DNA of 40,410 bases from Candidatus Gastranaerophilales bacterium (GTDB lineage Bacteria > Cyanobacteriota > Vampirovibrionia > Gastranaerophilales > Gastranaerophilaceae): NCBI GenBank assembly GCA_944323945.1, contig CALUUL010000013.1:1-40410 (forward strand), written 5' to 3'. Each line of letters starts with the position of its first letter. The stretch's first letter is position 1. This document shows positions 1-7,678 of this stretch, piece by piece. The notes beneath the pieces were generated by a model that saw nothing but the letters and a program-made list of their open reading frames with translations, ran no database searches and was not told where the DNA came from. A program made the position numbers and the translations under genes.

Positions 1-24
1 TTCTTTTTCTTTATATCAACTTGT

Positions 25-744
25 TTATTCTTTATTGGTTCTATTATCATTGTCATTCCGTTTCTTAATCTTAGTTATAATATTAACTATATATTTTTTC
101 ATTTCTCTTGCTTTGAATACTTCTAAAGCGTCATCATTCTTATAATTTTCATCTTCTAAATCTGTAGTAAACCATAAGAAAAATTTTTTAATTTGTTTCT
201 TAATGTTCTCAATAACTTTTCTGTCAATGAAGTTTTTAATATCGCCTAATAATGCTGTTAGTTTTTCCCCGGCTTGTTGCAGCATTTCACCAAGCTTCTT
301 TTGAAGCTCAGCTATATTTTCAATTAATTTTGGTATTTGTGATATTAAATTTAGTACAGGATTAATTATTGTATTATTTATTACCTGTAAAATATTTTGG
401 ATAATAACAGGAGAACTGTTTTGTAAGTTCTGAATGGCATTTTGGATTTTATTCGCAATATTTTGTATGTTTTTTCCAAGTTGTTGAGCAAACTCAATTT
501 GGCGTTCAAATGTAGTTTTTGCATTTTCAACTCTTGCTTCTTGTGCACGCATAGCAAGCCCTGCTGCGTAACATTTCATAAATGACCATTCACCTGAATT
601 TATTGGTTTTGAAACTACTGCTTCTTTAACTCTTCCTCCACCAGCCATGCTGCCGCCACTACAAATAGGACAAGCAGATGGTGGAAGTCCATGAGGACAT
701 AATCCCGCTCTATTATTAGATTGTAATGATATTGGTGTCGGCAA
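25..744 (-). CDS. Orphan protein with N-terminal cysteine motif
   Basis: A 239-residue protein I do not recognise. The first 40 residues are Pro/Gly-rich and carry CPHGLPPSACPIC, two CP(x)nC-like pairs that could bind a metal or be a structural knuckle. Residues about 60-175 are a long run of Gln/Asn/Ile-rich amphipathic helices with coiled-coil character, and the tail is strongly basic and charged. No signal peptide or clear membrane span. The start is TTG at 744: no ATG lies nearby, and an AAGGAG ribosome binding site sits eight bases upstream, inside the 3' arm of a hairpin (see 738-770). It is transcribed divergently from the B12 uptake operon, after a long structured leader. Function unknown; the repetitive helices suggest an assembly or surface-interaction role, but that is a guess. 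Confidence 0.75.
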   Translation of the reverse strand: MPTPISLQSNNRAGLCPHGLPPSACPICSGGSMAGGGRVKEAVVSKPINSGEWSFMKCYAAGLAMRAQEARVENAKTTFERQIEFAQQLGKNIQNIANKIQNAIQNLQNSSPVIIQNILQVINNTIINPVLNLISQIPKLIENIAELQKKLGEMLQQAGEKLTALLGDIKNFIDRKVIENIKKQIKKFFLWFTTDLEDENYKNDDALEVFKAREMKKYIVNIITKIKKRNDNDNRTNKE

Positions 745-770
745 AATAAAAACTCCTTATACGTTTAACG
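738..770 (-). terminator. Hairpin plus T-run that also contains the ribosome binding site
   Basis: On the minus strand CTCCTTACG, a short TTAAA loop and CGTATAAGGAG form a stem followed directly by TTTTT. It has the form of an intrinsic terminator, but its 3' arm is the AAGGAG ribosome binding site of the TTG-started gene at 744. It could therefore act on transcription (attenuation) or on translation (sequestration). This is the layout of a riboswitch expression platform. Confidence 0.65.
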
Positions 771-905
771 TAAGGAGCCCTTCTTCACTATATAGGCAGG
801 ATAACGCAACCTATATGAGAATATAGAGCATTCCGACTATACGGCCGCGGTCCGGTTCAAGAATTCCACTCGATTTCCTCGTCATTAACTGATGTCGATT
901 TTAAC
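771..905 (-). ncRNA. Structured leader RNA of unknown class
   Basis: About 135 bases upstream of the minus-strand gene at 25-744 are markedly richer in G+C than the surrounding intergenic DNA and full of self-complementary segments. Going 5' to 3' on the minus strand there is GACGAGGAAATCGAG, a GC block ACCGGACCGCGGCCG that can fold with a later TCGG, and two competing stems around CATATAGG: CTATAT/ATATAG or CATATAGG/CCTATATAG. The element runs into the terminator-like hairpin at 738-770. Mutually exclusive stems plus a terminator/SD hairpin suggest a regulatory RNA. I could not match it to a riboswitch consensus that I know; it is not the cobalamin class used by the divergent operon. Confidence 0.5.
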
Positions 906-968
906 ATGTATAAAATAAGTAGTAAATCTAAAAAAATTATGACTTAATTATTTTTAATATAAATATTG

Positions 969-996
969 TTGACAAAAAAGGAAAAGATGATATTCT
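969..996 (+). promoter_or_regulatory. Sigma-70-type promoter for the btu operon
   Basis: TTGACA at 969-974 and TATTCT at 991-996 are separated by 16 bases. Transcription would start near 1003, just ahead of the cobalamin riboswitch. Confidence 0.65.
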
Positions 997-1002
997 TAAA
1001 GA

Positions 1003-1098
1003 GACGTTATAGGGAAACTACTCGAACGAGTGACTATGCCGTAGCTGAAGGGGAAAGAAAACTTTCTGAAGTCAGAATACCTATTTTGTCTGGAATTA
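1003..1098 (+). promoter_or_regulatory. Cobalamin riboswitch (compact form)
   Basis: The leader contains the core words of the cobalamin aptamer in order: TATAGGGAA (1009-1016), a small ACTC-gaac-GAGT hairpin (1019-1031), GCCGTAGCTGAAG (1038-1050) in the place of the usual GCCCCCGCAACTG segment, a GGAAAGAAAACTTTC hairpin, and GAAGTCAGAATACC (1068-1081), the most diagnostic box. ATAGG near the 5' end pairs with CCTAT just after the last box and closes the core. It lies between a good promoter and btuB. Binding of a cobalamin would normally shut off the operon. Peripheral domains look minimal, so this is a small variant. Confidence 0.85.
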
Positions 1099-1123
1099 CT
1101 TGCGAGCACGAGGTTAAAAATTG

Positions 1124-3211
1124 ATGAAAAGAATGTTTTATGTGATGCTTGCCGTGGCTTTTTTTTCTTTTATGCCTGTGCATGCTGTGGAAGAAGTAGT
1201 CGAATTGGATACTTCTGATGAAAAAACTACAGACAAGTTAATTTTGTATGGCGATGTTAAAGAAAAGGAAATATATTCTTACAGTAACTATGCAGAGTCA
1301 ATTGAATCTGCAGGTGCAAGTGTTGATATAATTTCAAGAAAAGATATAGAACGACAACATTCACCTTTATTATCTGAATTATTAAATCAAACAGGTAGCC
1401 TTTTTGTTCAGAATGCAAATGGTTCTGATGGTTCTGTTTCTTCTGTAAGATTGCGTGGTACAGATAGGGTAAGAATGACAATAGATGGCATAAGAGGCGA
1501 CCGAACATCAATGACCAGTCCTGGTGTTGAACCTCAATTTATATTAACAGACGATTTAGAAAGAATTGAAATAATAAGGGGACCTCAAGGTAATTTGGCT
1601 GGAACTAATGCTTCTGGTGGATTAATTGCAATGCAGACGAGAAGAGGTCGAGGTCCATTGTCAATTGAAATGGGAAGTGAGATGGGAAATCTCGGAACTT
1701 TTAAAGAACGATTAGCAGTTATGGGCGGAAATCATTCTATTGATTATTATATGGGGGTAACTTGGTTTAAAACTGATGGTGGTATGCGTGCTACAGGTTT
1801 GGGGGATATTCGAAATGATGATTATAATAATTTGAACATTGTTACCAATATAGGTAAAAGAATTCTTGATGAAAAAGCAGAAGTACGTAATATATTTAGA
1901 TTTTCAAGAGCCAGGAAAGACATAGGTGTAGGTTATCAACAATCATATCCTTATGGAATATATCAATCTCCAAATAATTATGGTTTGAACTATGATATAA
2001 TGAACGTTCTTTCTTATTCTCACAGTCCGAATGAAAAATATAGTTATGATGCAAAATTTGGTGTGTATCATAATGAAAGTAATAGTTATGTCTTGCCTGA
2101 TAATTTAAGTGGAGACCCATTTTATGAGTCAATTTCAAAAATAAATAGCTCAAGACTTAATTTTGTAACTCAACATAATTATAATGTTACAGATTGGAAT
2201 ACTTTATCTGTAGGTTACAATTTTGAAACTGAATTTATAGATGGACATACTCGAGATGTTGCCATGTGGACAGGTACTACACTTAACGGATATTCAGGTA
2301 ACACTATACAAAATGATGTTTTTGTTAATGATTTAATAAACGTTAAGGATAAATTATTTATAAGAGGTGGAGCCAGAATTATAAATAATTCGGATTTTGG
2401 TACATATGTTACACCAAATGTTTCTGCCGCATTAGTTCTTCCTACGTTCAATTTGGAAGGTTCAAAAACTAAGTTTAGAACTTCTTGGGGACAAAGTGTT
2501 AATACCCCTACTTTATATCAACGTTTTGGAACAATGAATTCTTCTTATATGCAGTCATTGGCTAATCCAAATTTGAAAGCGGAAAAAATGGAAAGTTGGG
2601 ATGTAGGTGTTACTCAATCATTTTTTGATGAAAAGTTGACGATTGATTTTGGCTATTTTAATAGTGATTATAAAGATTATATAGGTTATAGAGGTGAAAC
2701 AGACCCGATAACATGGGTATATGTCGGACAATATGTAAATGTTGATAGTGCTAGAATTCAAGGTTATGAAGGAAAAATTACTTGGGAACCAAAACCTTGG
2801 TTAAAAGCTATTGCAAGTTATACTTATACAGATTCAGAGGATAAAACAACTCATACAGATTTACCGGGCTGTCCGAGAAATTCAATCAAAGGGACAATTT
2901 ATTGGATACCTAACGAAATAGTTAATTTATATGCTGGTGTTGAGGCAAATTCAGGTCGTTATATGTCTGCGACTCAAAACTCAGATAAAACAAATGGTTA
3001 TGTTGATGTAAAAATTGGTGGTAAAGTCAGATTAATTAAAACGGAAAATACTGAAATATCTTTAAATGGAACTGTTTATAATCTTCTTGATCAAGATATT
3101 TCAATGTATAAAACTGGTCCGACTTCATATTATGCTCCGGGAATTCACTTTAGAGCCGGTTTATTTATGAAATATACTCTTCCACAAAAAGAAAAAGTTG
3201 AAACTCTGTGA
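1124..3211 (+). CDS. btuB: TonB-dependent outer-membrane cobalamin receptor
   Basis: Outer-membrane transporter that binds a corrinoid at the cell surface and passes it to the periplasm using TonB energy. A Sec signal peptide covers about residues 1-21 (ending VHA). The plug domain follows (about residues 55-170) with the family signatures SVRLRG, a DRVRMTIDG segment and RIEIIRGPQ, then a long beta-barrel rich in aromatic, alternating strands to the C terminus. Its substrate is inferred from context: a cobalamin riboswitch precedes it and btuC-btuD-btuF follow. At 695 residues it is somewhat longer than E. coli BtuB. TTG at 1121 in frame just before ATG 1124 could also serve as start; a GAGG motif lies 7-10 bases upstream. 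No tonB-exbBD genes are in the window. Confidence 0.88.
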   Translation: MKRMFYVMLAVAFFSFMPVHAVEEVVELDTSDEKTTDKLILYGDVKEKEIYSYSNYAESIESAGASVDIISRKDIERQHSPLLSELLNQTGSLFVQNANGSDGSVSSVRLRGTDRVRMTIDGIRGDRTSMTSPGVEPQFILTDDLERIEIIRGPQGNLAGTNASGGLIAMQTRRGRGPLSIEMGSEMGNLGTFKERLAVMGGNHSIDYYMGVTWFKTDGGMRATGLGDIRNDDYNNLNIVTNIGKRILDEKAEVRNIFRFSRARKDIGVGYQQSYPYGIYQSPNNYGLNYDIMNVLSYSHSPNEKYSYDAKFGVYHNESNSYVLPDNLSGDPFYESISKINSSRLNFVTQHNYNVTDWNTLSVGYNFETEFIDGHTRDVAMWTGTTLNGYSGNTIQNDVFVNDLINVKDKLFIRGGARIINNSDFGTYVTPNVSAALVLPTFNLEGSKTKFRTSWGQSVNTPTLYQRFGTMNSSYMQSLANPNLKAEKMESWDVGVTQSFFDEKLTIDFGYFNSDYKDYIGYRGETDPITWVYVGQYVNVDSARIQGYEGKITWEPKPWLKAIASYTYTDSEDKTTHTDLPGCPRNSIKGTIYWIPNEIVNLYAGVEANSGRYMSATQNSDKTNGYVDVKIGGKVRLIKTENTEISLNGTVYNLLDQDISMYKTGPTSYYAPGIHFRAGLFMKYTLPQKEKVETL

Positions 3212-3223
3212 TATAGTAAATTT

Positions 3224-4207
3224 ATGAATAAATTCAGAAAAATATTAATAATAATAGTTTTATTCTTAATACTTATTTTATCTTTGTATCTTGCTATGTA
3301 TGCAGGATACAAAGATTTTGGTATTAATATGTTGTGTAAGGCATTTAATATTTCAGAAGATACAGATAGTATAATATTGACTGTCTTAAGGTATCCAAGG
3401 GCATTAAAAGCATTAATTGCAGGATGTTGTTTGGCTCTTGCCGGGATGTTTATGCAAGCTGTTTCAAAAAATCCTCTTGCTGAACCTTATATTACGGGAA
3501 TATCATCAGGCGCAGGACTTGGTATTGTTCTTTCTATTCTTTTCTTTAATAGTTCTAACTATTCTATTTTTGGTTTTATTGGTGCTTTACTTTCTTCCGC
3601 TATAGTTATTATTTTTTCAGGATTAAGTAAATTTACGATTACAAAATTAATATTAATCGGTTTATCTATAAATATTTTTGTAAGTTCTTTAATTTCTTTA
3701 ATAATACTTATAAATCCTTTAAAATCATACGTGATGATGTTAATTTTATCAGGTGGCGTTACCAATAATGAAGTAATCTCTAATAAAACATTGATAATAT
3801 TGTTTGTGATTTTAATGTCTATAACTGCTTTATTTATTCCTAAATTAAACTATTTGAGATTAGATTCGGATTTATTATCGACAGATAAAAAAAGAAGATA
3901 TCTTTATACCTTAATTATAATAATTTTAGCTTCTTTATTAACATCTTTAAGTGTATTTTCTGCAGGAATACTTGGATTTGTGGGTATTATTGCGCCACAA
4001 ATATCAAGAATGTTATTGGGTCAAGATTATAGATGGCTATTTATATCTAATATATTAATAGGCAGCAGCTTGATACTTGTCGCAGATTATATTGCAAGAA
4101 CGGTAATATATCCGCTTCAAATACCTTTAGGTCTTGTTATTGCATTTATTGGTGCACCTGTTTTTGTATTTTTCTTAGTTAAGAAAGGAGATATTTTTAG
4201 TGATTAA
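3224..4207 (+). CDS. btuC: Cobalamin ABC transporter permease (FecCD family)
   Basis: Inner-membrane permease of a type II ABC importer that moves corrinoid from the periplasmic binding protein into the cytoplasm. The 327-residue length and about ten hydrophobic segments are typical. The conserved FecCD signature is present near residues 50-90: RYPRALKALIAG, then NPLAEPYITGISSGAG. The C-terminal region carries LGFVGIIAPQISRMLLG, the loop that contacts the ATPase. It starts 12 bases after btuB and overlaps the next gene by eight bases, so it belongs to the riboswitch-controlled operon. The family also carries haem and siderophores; cobalamin is assigned from context. Confidence 0.88.
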   Translation: MNKFRKILIIIVLFLILILSLYLAMYAGYKDFGINMLCKAFNISEDTDSIILTVLRYPRALKALIAGCCLALAGMFMQAVSKNPLAEPYITGISSGAGLGIVLSILFFNSSNYSIFGFIGALLSSAIVIIFSGLSKFTITKLILIGLSINIFVSSLISLIILINPLKSYVMMLILSGGVTNNEVISNKTLIILFVILMSITALFIPKLNYLRLDSDLLSTDKKRRYLYTLIIIILASLLTSLSVFSAGILGFVGIIAPQISRMLLGQDYRWLFISNILIGSSLILVADYIARTVIYPLQIPLGLVIAFIGAPVFVFFLVKKGDIFSD

Positions 4208-4922
4208 TATTAATAACCTTTCTTATTCTGTAGATGATGTAAATCTTTTTGAAAATGCAAATATACAAATTCCTCAAAATAAGATTACTATGTTAGTGGG
4301 TACTAATGGGGTTGGAAAAACTACTTTATTAAAAATAATTGCAGGTATCATTAAACCCCAAATGGGTGAAATATCAGTAAATAATAAAGATTTATTTTAT
4401 CTTCCGCAAAGGATAAAATATCCGCCGGGTATTACTTTGCAAGAATATATTGAATCTTCTTTTTATAAACAAAATTGGAAGTGGTTTTTAACAAAAGAGG
4501 AAAAAGATAAAGTTAATGAAATGCTTAATATATTTGAGCTTACAGATAAGAAAGATACCCTAATAGATAATTTAAGTTCAGGTGAATTGCAAAAAGCAAA
4601 TATTGCCTTAGGCTTAATTTCAGAAGCACATATTCTGTTACTTGATGAACCGACAGCTAATATGGATTTAATTAACCAAATAAAAATCCTAAATATGATA
4701 AAAAAACTTACACAAACAGGAATTACTTCTATTATTGTTCTTCATGATATTAATTTAGCTTCTGATTATGGGGATTATTTTATTGGTCTAACAAGAGAAA
4801 ATGAGATATTATCCGGAGTAAAGAAAGATTTTATTTCGTCTGACATATTAAAAAAAATATTCGGAATTAACTTTAAGGTTATAAATAATGAAGAAGATGT
4901 TCATATACAGATATGTAATTAG
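4200..4922 (+). CDS. btuD: Cobalamin ABC transporter ATP-binding protein
   Basis: Energises the BtuC permease by ATP hydrolysis. All ATPase motifs are visible: Walker A GTNGVGKTT (34-42), Q-loop Gln70, signature LSSGE (125-129; the usual LSGGQ/E with Ser in third place), Walker B LLLDEP (146-151) and the switch His182 in VLHDINLA. The 240-residue length fits the family. Translation starts at GTG 4200, with AAAGGAG nine bases upstream inside the end of btuC, and the gene overlaps btuF by 35 bases, consistent with translational coupling. Confidence 0.9.
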   Translation: MININNLSYSVDDVNLFENANIQIPQNKITMLVGTNGVGKTTLLKIIAGIIKPQMGEISVNNKDLFYLPQRIKYPPGITLQEYIESSFYKQNWKWFLTKEEKDKVNEMLNIFELTDKKDTLIDNLSSGELQKANIALGLISEAHILLLDEPTANMDLINQIKILNMIKKLTQTGITSIIVLHDINLASDYGDYFIGLTRENEILSGVKKDFISSDILKKIFGINFKVINNEEDVHIQICN

Positions 4923-5685
4923 TTTTATATTATTTTTTATAGGTACTATAACATTTGCTTCAACTTATGTTAGTTTATCACCTGTCATAACGGAAATTAT
5001 ATATTCACTAGGTGCAGAAAATAATCTGCTTGCTGTTTCTTCAACCTGTAATTACCCTGAAAAGGTTAGAGAAAAGCCAATTATTGGTGATACATATTTT
5101 GTAAATATGGAAATGATTGTTAGTTTGAAACCTGATTATTTATTTGCAATGACTTCTGCAAAACCTAAACTTGGTGAACTTTCTTTAACAAAAACTAAGC
5201 CAGTTTATTTTGAGTTTACAAAAATTGAAGAAATATATGAAGCTATAAATAACATTTCTAAAATTACAAATAGTCAAAAAAATGCACAAAAACTTATAAA
5301 AGACATAAAACAAAAAATTGAAGGAAACAGGACTAATAATCCTAAAAAAATTTTATACGTAGTACAAACAAATCCTCTTGTTACAATCGGAAGAGAGAGT
5401 TTTATAACTGATATTATACAAAAATCAGGACATATTTCTATTACATCCGAAATTCCATATTATTATCCAAGTATAACTTTAGAATATGTGCTTGAAAAGA
5501 ATCCGGATGTTATTATTATTTGTTTTCCTTCAGATGTTGAAAAAATAAAGAAATTATTCCCCAATACTAAAATATTATATTTGAGTTCTAAACAAAGAGA
5601 TATAATAAACCGCCCGGGACCAAGAGTCTACGAAGCGGTTAAATTGTTTTCAACATTAAATTTTAGTGAAGAGCCTACACATTAA
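4888..5685 (+). CDS. btuF: Periplasmic cobalamin-binding protein
   Basis: Captures corrinoid in the periplasm and delivers it to BtuCD. Signal peptide at residues 1-25 (MKKMFIYRYVISF..., ending TFAS) without a lipobox cysteine, so a soluble periplasmic protein rather than a lipoprotein. The rest is a class III substrate-binding fold: N lobe LSPVITEIIYSLGAE, the GDTYFVNMEMIVSLKPD segment, a long linking helix about residues 108-150, and a C lobe with NPLVTIGRESFITDII and PRVYEAVKLF. Starts inside btuD (ATG 4888; ATG 4897 is an alternative). Its end overlaps the convergent ychF by 11 bases. Confidence 0.86.
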   Translation: MKKMFIYRYVISFILFFIGTITFASTYVSLSPVITEIIYSLGAENNLLAVSSTCNYPEKVREKPIIGDTYFVNMEMIVSLKPDYLFAMTSAKPKLGELSLTKTKPVYFEFTKIEEIYEAINNISKITNSQKNAQKLIKDIKQKIEGNRTNNPKKILYVVQTNPLVTIGRESFITDIIQKSGHISITSEIPYYYPSITLEYVLEKNPDVIIICFPSDVEKIKKLFPNTKILYLSSKQRDIINRPGPRVYEAVKLFSTLNFSEEPTH

Positions 5686-6772
5686 ATCTAAAATGGACAA
5701 TGTCTCCATCTTGAATAATGTAATCTTTACCTTCAAGTCTTGTAACACCTCTTTCTCTGGCAACAACATAAGAACCTGCATCTACAAAGTCTTTATAACT
5801 TGTTACTTCGGCTCTTATGAAACCTTTTTCAAAGTCTGTGTGAATAACACCGGCAGCTTTTGGTGCTTTAGAACCTTTTTTTACAGTCCAAGCTCTTACT
5901 TCTTTTTCGCCTGCTGTTATAAAGGTTGTTAAATCAAGTAGTTTATATACGGATTGAACCATTCTTTCAATACCAGAGCTTGTTACACCCAAATCTGATA
6001 AATATGCTTTTGCTTCTTCTTGAGATAAATCTACAAGTTCTGCTTCTATTTTTGCTGAAATTACAACAACGTCAGCACCATGTTTAGATGCATATTCTCT
6101 TACCTGTTCAACATAATTATTACCTGTTGCTAAATCTGTTTCACTAACATTTGCAGCATATATAACAGGTTTTATACACATTAATTGCGAATTTTTTGCA
6201 AATTCAAGTTCTTCATCTTCAAAATATTTTTCAAGATTAATAAATGTTGCATCCACCAATAACTCATTGATTTTTGATAGGACTTTATATTCAAGTGCTG
6301 CTTGTTTATCACCTGTTTTGACTATTTTAGTTAATCTTTCAAGTCTTTTTTCTATTGATGCCATATCAGCTAATGCTAATTCTGTATTGATGGTTTCTAT
6401 GTCATCAATAGGATTAACTTTTCCTGCAACGTGGATCGTATTTATATCATCAAAACATCTTACAACTTGAATAATTGCATCAACTTCTCTTATATTATGT
6501 AAAAATTGGTTACCAAGTCCTTCACCTTTGCTTGCACCTTTTACAAGTCCTGCAATATCTACAAACTCAATAGCTGTAGGAATTATTGTTTGAGTTTTAA
6601 CAAGTTTGCCTAAAATCTGGAGTCTTTCATCAGGAACATTAACAACTCCTACATTCGGTTCTATGGTACAAAACGGAAAGTTAGCACTCTGTGCATTATT
6701 TGAAGAAGTTAATGCGTTAAATAATGTTGATTTCCCTACGTTTGGTAATCCTACAATTCCTGCTCGTAACAT
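5675..6772 (-). CDS. ychF: Ribosome-associated ATPase/GTPase YchF (OLA1 family)
   Basis: Obg-family P-loop NTPase that binds the ribosome and prefers ATP. The G1 motif GLPNVGKST is at residues 8-16, G3 is DIAGLVKGA near 73-81, and the G4 position is NVSE rather than NKxD, the known hallmark of YchF nucleotide preference. A helical coiled-coil insertion follows G3 and the C terminus is a TGS domain (ITAGEKEVRAWTVKKG to FRFNV). The 365 residues match the family length. Faces the btu operon tail to tail, with an 11-base overlap at the stop codons. Confidence 0.95.
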   Translation of the reverse strand: MLRAGIVGLPNVGKSTLFNALTSSNNAQSANFPFCTIEPNVGVVNVPDERLQILGKLVKTQTIIPTAIEFVDIAGLVKGASKGEGLGNQFLHNIREVDAIIQVVRCFDDINTIHVAGKVNPIDDIETINTELALADMASIEKRLERLTKIVKTGDKQAALEYKVLSKINELLVDATFINLEKYFEDEELEFAKNSQLMCIKPVIYAANVSETDLATGNNYVEQVREYASKHGADVVVISAKIEAELVDLSQEEAKAYLSDLGVTSSGIERMVQSVYKLLDLTTFITAGEKEVRAWTVKKGSKAPKAAGVIHTDFEKGFIRAEVTSYKDFVDAGSYVVARERGVTRLEGKDYIIQDGDIVHFRFNV

Positions 6773-6836
6773 AAATATTTCCTTTCAAACTGTCTCTAGC
6801 GTAATATAAAAATATATGCTAATCAACAATTTAAAA

Positions 6837-7628
6837 TTATCCTTTTATTTTAACTTCATTTGTTATTTTAATTTGGAAATGTGTGCCTGCAGGTAATGAT
6901 AAAGAACCGCCCTTTGTAAATATTGTAATAACTGGTGCAGTTACTAAATTTAGTGTATAAATAACGGCTCCCCCTGTTAACGGAATTACAGATAGAAGGT
7001 TAACAACAGGTATTGGCATCATTGCCATAGCACAAGTATGCGTTGCCGAAAATACTTTTTTACCTGGTGTCATTACTTTAGAAAAATTCTTCCAGTATGA
7101 ACGTTTCCCTTTTATGTTACTTAGGAATATTTTTTTAGAATTTGCCATACTTACTTTTGTATTTATTTTGGACATTATTCCGTTAAAGTATATTTCATCA
7201 ATTTTTAGTTCGACTAAACCACCGTTTCCTGTTAGTTGTGGTCGGTGTGAGTCTGTTATTGTTCCTTTAAAAACTGTACCTGAAGGAATTATTATGCCTT
7301 CTTTCGTATATATATTCCCGTTTGAACTAAATGAAACTTGGCTACCTTTATGCATCCAATCAGATATTTTGTTTTTTGATATTAGATTAATTTTTGTTCC
7401 GTGTTTAAGTGTGTATATTTTTCCTGTAGGACTGTATTTTGTTTGTGTTGAAATTTCGGTTTTTATAGGATTTGTAGTAGGAACTGCATTTGGCAGAGCC
7501 GGTAATTCATTTGTTTCAACATTAAAATCTTTCCTTATGTTTTCATCAATTGAAGCATCAAATTCAACAGCTATTGCTATTGAATTTATAGTACAAAATA
7601 TTAATAATATAGTTAAGAATTTTTTCAT
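6837..7628 (-). CDS. Exported orphan protein
   Basis: A 263-residue protein I do not recognise. It begins with a Sec signal peptide (MKKFLTILLIFCTINSIAIA), followed by a polar linker (to about residue 65) and a predicted beta-rich domain containing IPSGTVFKGTI and a LPAGTHFQIKI ending. These 'GTxF' turns resemble the beta domains of VirB10/TrbI or similar envelope proteins, but the resemblance is too weak to name a family. Residues about 195-240 contain two hydrophobic stretches that could be membrane-inserted. No clear ribosome binding site is visible before the ATG. It lies between ychF and the lysine-rich pair at 7679-9972 on the same strand. Confidence 0.65.
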   Translation of the reverse strand: MKKFLTILLIFCTINSIAIAVEFDASIDENIRKDFNVETNELPALPNAVPTTNPIKTEISTQTKYSPTGKIYTLKHGTKINLISKNKISDWMHKGSQVSFSSNGNIYTKEGIIIPSGTVFKGTITDSHRPQLTGNGGLVELKIDEIYFNGIMSKINTKVSMANSKKIFLSNIKGKRSYWKNFSKVMTPGKKVFSATHTCAMAMMPIPVVNLLSVIPLTGGAVIYTLNLVTAPVITIFTKGGSLSLPAGTHFQIKITNEVKIKG

Positions 7629-7678
7629 AACTATATTTTATAATTAAAATATAAAAAGTTACTCAATTAAATGAGTGA

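Noticed and set aside
771..905. glmS ribozyme or T-box as identity of the minus-strand leader
   Set aside because: GACGAGG and GCCGTA recall glmS words and ACCGCGG recalls the T-box, but the glmS core GGCGGAUG and cleavage site, and the T-box GGTGG..ACCGCG context and specifier stem, are missing; the downstream gene is neither glmS nor an aminoacylation gene.
3417..3605. Leucine-rich 62-codon frame within btuC
   Set aside because: Shifted frame of a membrane protein gene; hydrophobicity is explained by the overlapping codons.
7114..7647. 177-codon frame on the plus strand
   Set aside because: It lies wholly antisense to the exported protein at 6837-7628, lacks a ribosome binding site and has no recognisable product; a shadow frame.
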